From: Pseudomonas sp. BP8
GTDB lineage: Bacteria > Pseudomonadota > Gammaproteobacteria > Pseudomonadales > Pseudomonadaceae
Reading direction: 5' to 3'
DNA length: 64,000 bases
Assembly (NCBI RefSeq): GCF_017875955.1
Contig: NZ_JAGINK010000001.1
Location: 5,176,501 to 5,240,500 of the forward strand
Made by a program: the position numbers and the translations under genes. Of this stretch, positions 6,940-13,949 are shown one piece after another; within the stretch, counting starts at the first letter, position 1; every line of letters starts with the position of its first letter. The notes below the pieces were generated by a model. It saw only the letters and a list, made by a program, of their open reading frames with translations, was not told the DNA's origin and ran no database searches.

Positions 6940-9900
6940 TCAATACACGTCGCGCAGGTAGCGTTTGTCTCGGCTCAAGCCGTCGACATAGGCATCTGCC
7001 GCCGCCGTACTCATGCCGCCCTGCTCAGCCACCAGCTGGCGCAGCGCGGCGTCGACATCCTTGGCCATGCGCTGGGCATCGCCACAGATGTACAGGTGCG
7101 CGCCGTTTTGCAACCAGCGCCAGACGTCTGCGCCCTGCGCCAGCAACCGCTGCTGCACGTAGATCTTCTGCGCCTGATCGCGGGAAAACGCCGTGTCCAG
7201 GCGCAGGTGCCCGCTGGCTTGCCAGGCCAGCAGCTGCTCGCGGTAATAGAAGTCGCAGGCGTGGTGCTGCTCGCCAAAGAACAACCAGTTCGGCCCACTC
7301 GCACGCTGTACCTCGCGCTCTTCGAGAAACGCCCGAAACGGCGCAATGCCCGTGCCGGGGCCGATCATGATGATCGGCACGTGCGGGTCTTGCGGCAGGC
7401 GAAAGTGCTTCGAGACCTGGGGGAAGATCGCCACCTTCAGCGCCGCAGCGCGGTCGGCGAGAAACGCCGAGCAGACACCCTTGCGCTGGCCATGGCGCAC
7501 CGTGGAAACGGTCAGGTGGACTTGGCCGGGATGCGCAACAGGGCTGGAACTGATCGAGTACAGCCGCGGCTGCAACGGTTTGAGCAGGTCGAGCCAGGTT
7601 GCCAAGGGCAACTGTTGGGGGAATTCACGCAGGACATCAGCCAACTGCCGCCCCCACAGCCAGTCACTCAACTCGGCCTTGTGCTCAGGCTGGAGCAAGC
7701 GCCGCAAGTCCTCGGCAGTGTCGCTGAAGACCTGCAGTTGCCCAGGCGTAACCCGGGCAATCTCCAGGTGCTGCTCCAGCGCGGTCGCCAGCGCCATCGG
7801 CGGCTGGCCTTTGAGCTCGACCTGCGTCTGGCCGTCGATGCCGATCAGCGCCAGCACTTCCTCGACCAGTTCAGGGCAATTACGCGGCCACACGCCGAGG
7901 GCGTCACCGGCCTGGTAGCTGAAGTTGCTGCCGCTCAGGTCGAACACCAGCTGGCGGGTCTCCTTGCTGGCACCGGGACCATTCAGCAGGTTGTTTTCGA
8001 GCAGCGTCGCCTGCCATGGCTGGGCTTTGCTGTAGGTTGCGACTGGCGCGGGCTCAGCGACAACGGGTGGTTGTACGGCAGTGCCCAGCTCAGGCAGCAG
8101 CGCCTCGAGCCAGGCACTGAAGGCCTCGTCGAAGTCTGGCTCGCAATCAACCCGCGCCAGCAAGCGGCGCCCACCCAATTCGGCCAGGCGTTCATCTAGC
8201 TTGCGGCCAAACCCACAGAACTCACCGTAGCTGGAGTCGCCCAGGGCCAATACCGCATAGGGCAACTCGGCACACTGGCCGGCCTGTTCGGCGTGCAGCG
8301 CCTGCCAGAAGGCCGCACCACTGTCTGGTGCCTCGCCGTCACCGAAGGTACTGGCGATCAGCACTACGCTGGCAGCGCCTTGCAACTGGCTGGGGCTGAT
8401 GGCCTCCATGCAACTGAGCTCGACGGCCAGCCCAGCCTCGCGCAAGCGCTGCGCGCATTTGTCGGCCAAGGCTTCGCCGTTACCGGTCTGCGAGGCCCAC
8501 AACACGCGATGACGCGGGGCCTCGGCCACGCGTTCAGGCGCTGTCGCGGGTGCGGCGAACAGGCCTGCCAGCAGGCCATCGACGAACAAGCGGCGGCTCG
8601 CTGACAACGGCGCATTGGCCGGCAGGCTCGGCACGCCATCGGCGCGGGCCTGACCCAGGCCGAGGACGAAGCCCTGCAAGTAATGACGTTCGTCCTCGGC
8701 CAGGACTGGCACAGGCAGGTGGTCCAGACCGAGCAGGCGAGACAGGGCGGCAATCGGCATGCTGGAAGGCTCCGCAGGGGTAACAGTGGTCAGGTCGAGG
8801 GCTTCGATACGCTCGCCGCCGACCCGCTCAAGGGCCACGGCGCAGTGCTTGAAAGCCGGTTGCAGTGAAATGGGGTCGACCGCATCGCAGGTGAGCGCAT
8901 TGATCGCCAGTTGCTCGCCGTAGAGGTCGTTCCAGTGGAACGGCGCAAAGCAACCGCCGGCCAGCACCCGGTCGCTGATGCGCGCCGGCAGCACGGCCTG
9001 GCCACGCCGCGAGCGGATCGCCACCTGGTCCTTGTCGGCAATACCCAGGCGCCGTGCATCGTCGGGGTTGATCTCGACGAAGGGGCCGGGCTCGAGCTTG
9101 TTCAGGCTGGCGACCTTGCCGGTCTTGGTCAGGGTGTGCCACTGGTGCTGCACGCGGCCGGTGTTGAGCACCCAGGGATAGTCGTCGTCGGGCAGTTCGG
9201 GCGCCGGCAGCCAGGGCCGGGCGAAGAAGCGCGCCTTGCCGCTGGGTGTGGGGAACGCCAGGGCTGGCGGGGTGCCGTCGGCGTCCAGCAAAAGTGTCTG
9301 GCTTCTGCCGTCATTGATGTAGCGCAGGGGGCTGCGATCGGCTTCACGACCAGGCGCGCAGGGCCATTGCCGGGGCTGGCGACGCAGCTCGGCGTAGCTG
9401 ATACCGCGCAGGTCGTAGCCGGTTGCCGGGTTGTGGAAACGGCGGATCTCGTCGTAGACCGCCTCGGCGTCGGCATAGTCGAAGGCCTCGGCATAGCCCA
9501 TGGCGCAGGCGATGCGGGCGATCAGGCGCCAGTCTTCCTGGCTTTCGCCGGGCGCCTCGACAGCGCGCGGCATCAGGGTCAGGTTGCGCTCGCTGTTGAT
9601 CATCACGCCCTCCCCTTCGGCCCACAGCGCGGCGGGCAGGAGGATATCGGCGTAGCGGTTGGTTTCGGTGTCGAGGAAGGCATCCTGGCTGATCACCAGC
9701 TGCGCCTGGCGCAGGCCGTCGATCACCTGCTGGCGGTTGGCGACGCTGGCCACAGGGTTGCTGCAGATGATCCAGCAGGCCTTGACCTCACCACTGCGCA
9801 ACTGCTCGAACAGGGCCACCGTGCCCTCGCCGCCTTCGGCACGCAGGCTGCCGGCGGGCAACTGCCACTGCGCCTCGACAAAGGCCCGGTCGGCGTCGAC

Positions 9901-10968
9901 CAGGGCCGAACGCTGGCCCGGCAGGCCCGGGCCCATGTAGCCCATTTCGCGGCCGCCCATGGCATTGGGCTGGCCAGTCAGCGAGAACGGGCCGCTGCCC
10001 GCACGGCAGATGGCGCCGGTGGCCAGGTGCAGGTTGCACAGCGCGTTGCTGTGCCAGGTGCCATGCACACTCTGGTTGAGGCCCATGGTCCAGCAGCTCA
10101 TCCAGTTGCGCGCCGTGCCGATCAACGCGGCGGCCTGGTGAATGTCGGCTTCGCTCAGGCCGGTCAGGGCGGCAACGCGCTCGGGGCGGTAATCTTCGAG
10201 AAACGTCGGCAGGTCGCTCCAGCCTTCGGTGTGGCGGGCGATGAACGCGGCGTCGGTCTGGCCCTGTTGGTGCAGCAGGTACAGCAGGCCGTTGAGCAGG
10301 GCCAGGTCGCTGCCGGGGCGCAGTTGCAGGAACAGGTCGGCCTTGTCGGCGGTGGCACTGCGCCGTGGGTCGACGACAATCAGCTTGGCCCCGGCCTTGA
10401 CCCGGTCCAGCAGGCGCAGGAAGAGGATCGGATGGCAGTCGGCCATGTTTGCGCCGATCACCAGAAACACGTCGGCGTGCTCGAAGTCCTGGTAGCTGCC
10501 AGGCGGGCCGTCGGCGCCCAGCGACAGCTTGTAGCCACTGCCGGCACTGGCCATGCACAGACGCGAATTGGACTCGATGTGCCGGGTGCGGATAAAACCC
10601 TTGGCCAGCTTGTTGGCGAGGTACTGGGCCTCCAGCGACATCTGCCCGGAGACGTACAGCGCCACGGCGTCCGGGCCGTGCGCGTCGATGATCGCGCGCA
10701 GGCGCGTGGCGGTCTGTTCAATAGCGCTATCGAGGCTGCTGCGCACCGGCTCCTGGGCACGCTGCCCGCGCACGTAGGCGTTGGCCATGCGTCCGGCGGC
10801 GGTCAGCGGCTGGTGCGCCGTCAGGCCTTTGGTGCAGAGCCGGCCGAAGTTGGCCGGGTGCTGCTTGTCGCCGGCGATCTTTTTCACCTGGCCGTCTTGC
10901 ACCGCCATGACGATGCCGCACCCTACCCCGCAATAGGGGCATACGCTGCGTACTTCGCTGCTGGCCAT
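6940..10968 (-). CDS. nasA: Assimilatory nitrate reductase fused to an NADPH-flavoprotein reductase
   Basis: Cytosolic molybdenum nitrate reductase reducing nitrate to nitrite, 1342 aa, much longer than a stand-alone NasA (about 700-900). The N-terminus binds a [4Fe-4S] cluster (Cys10, 13, 17, 45) and molybdopterin (to about residue 760). A flavodoxin domain follows from about 815 (WASQTGNGE), then a CysJ/P450-reductase-like FAD domain from about 975 and an NADPH domain with IGPGTGIAPFRAF near 1198. This makes it a self-sufficient NADPH-dependent enzyme with no separate electron-donor subunit. The start has GGAGAA upstream. It is transcribed ahead of nirBD, which nevertheless has its own promoter. 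Confidence 0.94.
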   Translation of the reverse strand: MASSEVRSVCPYCGVGCGIVMAVQDGQVKKIAGDKQHPANFGRLCTKGLTAHQPLTAAGRMANAYVRGQRAQEPVRSSLDSAIEQTATRLRAIIDAHGPDAVALYVSGQMSLEAQYLANKLAKGFIRTRHIESNSRLCMASAGSGYKLSLGADGPPGSYQDFEHADVFLVIGANMADCHPILFLRLLDRVKAGAKLIVVDPRRSATADKADLFLQLRPGSDLALLNGLLYLLHQQGQTDAAFIARHTEGWSDLPTFLEDYRPERVAALTGLSEADIHQAAALIGTARNWMSCWTMGLNQSVHGTWHSNALCNLHLATGAICRAGSGPFSLTGQPNAMGGREMGYMGPGLPGQRSALVDADRAFVEAQWQLPAGSLRAEGGEGTVALFEQLRSGEVKACWIICSNPVASVANRQQVIDGLRQAQLVISQDAFLDTETNRYADILLPAALWAEGEGVMINSERNLTLMPRAVEAPGESQEDWRLIARIACAMGYAEAFDYADAEAVYDEIRRFHNPATGYDLRGISYAELRRQPRQWPCAPGREADRSPLRYINDGRSQTLLLDADGTPPALAFPTPSGKARFFARPWLPAPELPDDDYPWVLNTGRVQHQWHTLTKTGKVASLNKLEPGPFVEINPDDARRLGIADKDQVAIRSRRGQAVLPARISDRVLAGGCFAPFHWNDLYGEQLAINALTCDAVDPISLQPAFKHCAVALERVGGERIEALDLTTVTPAEPSSMPIAALSRLLGLDHLPVPVLAEDERHYLQGFVLGLGQARADGVPSLPANAPLSASRRLFVDGLLAGLFAAPATAPERVAEAPRHRVLWASQTGNGEALADKCAQRLREAGLAVELSCMEAISPSQLQGAASVVLIASTFGDGEAPDSGAAFWQALHAEQAGQCAELPYAVLALGDSSYGEFCGFGRKLDERLAELGGRRLLARVDCEPDFDEAFSAWLEALLPELGTAVQPPVVAEPAPVATYSKAQPWQATLLENNLLNGPGASKETRQLVFDLSGSNFSYQAGDALGVWPRNCPELVEEVLALIGIDGQTQVELKGQPPMALATALEQHLEIARVTPGQLQVFSDTAEDLRRLLQPEHKAELSDWLWGRQLADVLREFPQQLPLATWLDLLKPLQPRLYSISSSPVAHPGQVHLTVSTVRHGQRKGVCSAFLADRAAALKVAIFPQVSKHFRLPQDPHVPIIMIGPGTGIAPFRAFLEEREVQRASGPNWLFFGEQHHACDFYYREQLLAWQASGHLRLDTAFSRDQAQKIYVQQRLLAQGADVWRWLQNGAHLYICGDAQRMAKDVDAALRQLVAEQGGMSTAAADAYVDGLSRDKRYLRDVY

Positions 10969-10982
10969 CGGCTTCTCCTGGC

Positions 10983-11045
10983 AAAACGCAAAAGGCGCCG
11001 GTTGCCCTTGGCTTGCGCAAGCAAGCAGGGCAACACGGCGCCTTT
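10983..11045 (-). terminator. Attenuator hairpin in the nasA leader
   Basis: On the minus strand, GGCGCCG and GTTGCCCT pair with AGGGCAAC and CGGCGCC (one bulged base; the inner loop contains GCTTGC/GCAAGC). This is followed by TTTTGCGTTTT. It lies 15 bp before the nasA ATG and begins inside the second hexaloop hairpin, so it is an attenuator rather than an end-of-gene terminator. Confidence 0.85.
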
Positions 11046-11082
11046 GTCGTGAACTGTATGGGGCCGTCGACGTTGACGACCC
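11034..11082 (-). promoter_or_regulatory. ANTAR-target two-hexaloop RNA in the nasA leader
   Basis: On the minus strand, P1 has an 8-bp stem (GGGTCGTC / GACGGCCC) around loop AACGTC (11061-11082). P2 is CACGAC-AAAGGC-GCCGTG (11034-11051), with one A-C mismatch. Both loops show A1 and G4, and the P2 loop AAAGGC is identical to that of the nirB leader. The P2 3' arm overlaps the attenuator stem. Confidence 0.87.
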
Positions 11083-11097
11083 GGATGCTGATTACTC

Positions 11098-11114
11098 AGC
11101 AAAACTCGGGCCAG
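11098..11114 (-). promoter_or_regulatory. Sigma54-type promoter of nasA
   Basis: Minus-strand CTGGCCCGAGTTTTGCT matches the -24/-12 consensus at 16 of 17 positions. The predicted start near 11087 places the two ANTAR hairpins and the attenuator in the first 100 nt of the transcript. Confidence 0.85.
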
Positions 11115-11157
11115 CGCCCCAAAGCCTGTAGATGCGGGCTGCGACGCAGGTTGAATT

Positions 11158-11172
11158 GCACCGACATGGTGA
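11158..11172. promoter_or_regulatory. NtrC-like enhancer site upstream of nasA
   Basis: GCACCGACATGGTGA differs from the classic GCAC-N7-GTGC dyad only at its last base. It lies about 80 bp upstream of the predicted nasA start. A second, closer-spaced dyad CACCAACCGGTG follows at 11179-11190 and may be a weaker site. Confidence 0.65.
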
Positions 11173-11254
11173 GCTGCGCACCAACCGGTGGCACCGTCAG
11201 GCGCTGCGGGGATAAGCTGTAAATGCCTATTCAACCGAGATGTGCACAGCCCCA

Positions 11255-12031
11255 ATGTCTCAAGTGATTCTCAAGACCCCCGAGCAACTTGCGCTGATGC
11301 GCCGCGCCGGCCAGTTGCTGGCGCAGGTGTTCGCCGAGCTCGACAGCTTCATCCGCCCCGGCGTGACCACGATGCAGATCAACGACCACGCCGAAGCGTT
11401 CATCGTCCAGACTTTGCGGGCGCGGCCGGCGAGCAAGGGCCAATACGGCTTCCCCTACTCGCTCAACACCTCGGTCGACCAAGTCGTCTGTCATGGCATT
11501 CCCAAGGCCGACGAGGTGCTCAAGGACGGCTCGATCATCAACGTCGACATCACCCTGGAGCAGGGTGGCTATATTGCCGACTCGTCGAAGATGTACCGCA
11601 TCGGGGCGATCAGCGAAGACGCCCAGCGTTTGGTCGACACCACCTACGAAGCGCTGTGGAAAGGCATTGCCCAGGTCCGCCCGGGCGCGACCTTGGGCGA
11701 TATCGGTCATGCTATCCAGCGCCATGCCGAGGCTGCGGGCTACAGCGTGGTGCGTGAGTATTGCGGCCATGGCATTGGCCAGCAGATGCATGAAGGGCCG
11801 GAGGTACTGCACTTTGGCGAGCGCGGGCTGGGCATGAAGCTCAAGCCGGGGATGGTCTTTACCATCGAACCGATGATCAACCAGGGTCGGCGTGGCACGC
11901 GCACGCTCAAGGATGGCTGGACGGTGATTACCCGCGATGGCGGCTTGTCGGCGCAGTGGGAGCACACCGTGGCGGTGACGGCCGATGGCGTCGAGGTGCT
12001 GACCTTGCGCGAGGAAGAGCGCGCACGCTAG
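11255..12031 (+). CDS. map: Type I methionine aminopeptidase
   Basis: Cytosolic metalloprotease that removes the initiator Met from nascent proteins, 258 aa. The five metal ligands of the family are recognisable: Asp in NVDITLEQ, Asp in YIADSSKMY, His in YCGHGIGQQMHEGP, Glu in FTIEPMI and Glu in AQWEHTVAV. The ATG at 11255 is preferred over 11240 because MSQVILKTPEQL aligns with family N-termini, although no strong ribosome site is visible for either. Pseudomonads usually carry another map near rpsB, so this is probably a second copy. It is divergent from nasA. Confidence 0.93.
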   Translation: MSQVILKTPEQLALMRRAGQLLAQVFAELDSFIRPGVTTMQINDHAEAFIVQTLRARPASKGQYGFPYSLNTSVDQVVCHGIPKADEVLKDGSIINVDITLEQGGYIADSSKMYRIGAISEDAQRLVDTTYEALWKGIAQVRPGATLGDIGHAIQRHAEAAGYSVVREYCGHGIGQQMHEGPEVLHFGERGLGMKLKPGMVFTIEPMINQGRRGTRTLKDGWTVITRDGGLSAQWEHTVAVTADGVEVLTLREEERAR

Positions 12032-12090
12032 GTAGATTTTTGGTTCTTGATGGATTGGCGGGGGCTAGGGGTCTGGGTCTTGTGGGGTGG
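12032..12090. other. Spacer after map
   Basis: A 59-bp G-rich stretch between the map stop and the left end of the inverted-repeat element. No gene, terminator with a T-run, or promoter is evident. Confidence 0.5.
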
Positions 12091-13135
12091 GGGCTTATCC
12101 ATTTCATGTGGTGGAGCTGCTGGCCCCTTCCGCCCTTACGGCGGGTCACTTTTTGGCAAACGCCCGGTGTGCCGGCCCAGCCAAAAAATAACCAAAAAGG
12201 TCTTGGCTCCGTCATCCGGCCCTTCGCTGCGCTACGGGTTCCCTCGCTCCGGTCTTGCTCCGGGAGGACCGCGCTGTACGGCCCATCCTGGGCCTCAGCG
12301 CTTTCCGGCCATCCATGGCCTCCACCTCCCTACGCAAGACCTCCACTCGGCCTCCTGAAGTCGCTGTAGATCAAGAGCAAGATCAAGATCAACAGCCAGG
12401 GCAACGGCTGGCGAATCGCTGCGCTCTCGCTTTGTTTATTTACCAGCGGATTTGTGGTGTGGCTGGCAGGGCTGCGCCCTGCGATTTGCACTGCCAGTAC
12501 CGGCCTCTTCGCGGGACAAGTCGGATCGCCGCACCGCCGCCCCTACAGGGATTGCGCAGATTTTGAATTCGGCGCAGTACCAGCCTCTTCGCGGGGCAAG
12601 CCGGATCGCCGCACTGTCGCCCCACAGGATGGGCGCCGATTTTGAATTCGGCGCGATACCTGTAGGAGCGGGCTTGTCCCGCGAAGAGGCCCGAATATCC
12701 ACCACCGATGCCACTACCAAAAACAACGCCAGCCCAGACGCCGCCCGTAACTTCGCGACTTCAGGAGGCCGAGCGCAGGTATTGCGCAGGGAGGTGGAGG
12801 CCATGGATGGCCGGAAAGCGCTGAGGCCCAGGATGGGCCGTACAGCGCGGTCCTCCCGGAGCAAGACCGGAGCGAGGGGACCCGTAGCGCAGCGCAGGGC
12901 CGGATGCAGGAGCAGGCGGTTTTTGGTTACTTTTTTCCAAGAAAAAAAGTGACCCGCCGTAAGGGCCATCCCTTTCAAGGTCTCTGCATTTTTATGAATT
13001 TTTCTTTGGTTGAGCTCGCCGGGGCCGCTGCGCGCCCCGGCGAGCTCACGCCAAGCGCAATTTCAGAACACCTTGAAAGGGATGGCCGTAAGGGCGGAAG
13101 GGGCCAGTAGCGCCCCCACATCAAATGGATAAGCC
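12091..13135. repeat. 1-kb nested inverted-repeat element without coding capacity
   Basis: The outer arms (about 12091-12144 and 13082-13135) are near-perfect reverse complements beginning GGGCTTATCCATTT. Longer inner arms (about 12131-12363 and 12757-12964) are also inverted copies, sharing GGCCATCCATGGCCTCCACC and GCTCCGGTCTTGCTCCGG. The centre (12364-12756) holds REP-like units. The open frames here are symmetric products of the repeat and show no protein-like features. No transposase is present. Similar GC-rich blocks recur in P. putida genomes as I recall them. It fills the whole gap between map and the DUF1266 gene. Confidence 0.8.
12500..12695. repeat. REP-like cluster with direct repeats
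   Basis: Three REP-related units: two same-orientation copies (from about 12500 and 12580), each with CCTCTTCGCGGG and an unusual insert GGATCGCCGCAC, and one inverted canonical unit at 12657-12692 (CTGTAGGAGCGGGCTTG). The unit spacers repeat GATTTTGAATTCGGCGC (about 12559 and 12639), so part of the cluster arose by tandem duplication. Confidence 0.75.
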
Positions 13136-13256
13136 CACAATTCATAAGCCCGTCAGCCAGCCAGGCCAATATTGCCCGTCCAGCCCCCGCTCTCTACAAT
13201 CCGCCTCAGCAACGCCGGCCGCCCCCCTTGAATTGCGCCGGCCCAGGAGCCGTCTC

Positions 13257-13949
13257 ATGGAAGAAACCGCACAGCACTGGCTGCATGCCTTGTCTGCACC
13301 GATGGCCGCCCTCAACGGCGCCAGCTACACCGCCGCGGAGTACTTCGAAGGCGACGACCAGACCGACCTCGAGCGCTGGTGGGGCATCAGCAACCGCGCG
13401 CAGTTGCTGGACATGCTCGGCATGGCCGACAACGGCCATGCCACCGAACTCTCCGAAGCCTACTGGCAATTCCAGCGCTGCCTGCCCAGCGAGTGGCACA
13501 CCCTGCTGCAAACCCTGCCTGAGCGCGAACGCATCAAGCATGAATTCGCCGCACACACCTTCCCCGACTGCGGCCCGGGCGGCACCCGCGCGTGGGACCT
13601 GGGACGGATGAGCTTTCTGCTGCGCGCTGGCCTGAAAAAGGCTTATATCACGGCCGACGAGAGCCTCTACCTGCACTATCGGCTGGCCCTGCGCGCACGC
13701 CACTACTACAACCGCTGGGACACCTACCTGGCCGGCTACGTGTTCGGCAAGGCGCTATGGAACGCCTCGGGCAGCAGCGACGATGCCCTCGCCGCCGAGC
13801 TCGAACGCCAAGGCAGTGATCACTGGAACCGCTGCATCCTGCTCAACCTGCGGCTCGGCGCCAGCGAGCTGCTGGCCAGCCTGCCGTGGGACATGGAACT
13901 ACCCGAAGCGCAACGCCCCGCGTCGCTGGATGAGGATTGCTGGTCATGA
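13257..13949 (+). CDS. DUF1266 family protein (YbeR/YbeU-like)
   Basis: Protein of 230 aa, no signal peptide or membrane helix. The C-terminal half carries the DUF1266 signature: WDLGRMSFLLRAGLKKAYI, then LHYRLALRARHYYNRW and DTYLAGYVFGKALWNA. The function is unknown. In E. coli, DUF1266 genes ybeU and ybeR alternate with djlB and djlC next to hscC, and the same trio occurs here. ATG 13257 is preferred over upstream frames because CCAGGAGCC precedes it and the upstream part is repeat-derived. It overlaps the next gene by ATGA. Confidence 0.82.
   Translation: MEETAQHWLHALSAPMAALNGASYTAAEYFEGDDQTDLERWWGISNRAQLLDMLGMADNGHATELSEAYWQFQRCLPSEWHTLLQTLPERERIKHEFAAHTFPDCGPGGTRAWDLGRMSFLLRAGLKKAYITADESLYLHYRLALRARHYYNRWDTYLAGYVFGKALWNASGSSDDALAAELERQGSDHWNRCILLNLRLGASELLASLPWDMELPEAQRPASLDEDCWS

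Noticed and set aside
6697..11045. ANTAR regulator (nasT/nasR) encoded within the nitrate cluster
   Set aside because: No ANTAR-domain protein is found on either strand in the window; the regulator must be encoded elsewhere.
8911..11052. A 713-codon open frame on the strand opposite nasA
   Set aside because: It is an antisense shadow caused by high GC third positions; its composition (His, Gln, Ala rich without motifs) is not protein-like, and nasA is certain.
12452..12952. Open frames inside the inverted-repeat element
   Set aside because: They mirror each other across the repeat arms and encode repetitive Arg/Ser/Pro-rich strings; they look like spurious products of the repeat.
12091..13135. 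Insertion sequence or integron
   Set aside because: No transposase or integrase frame, no clear target duplication; the structure is repeat only.
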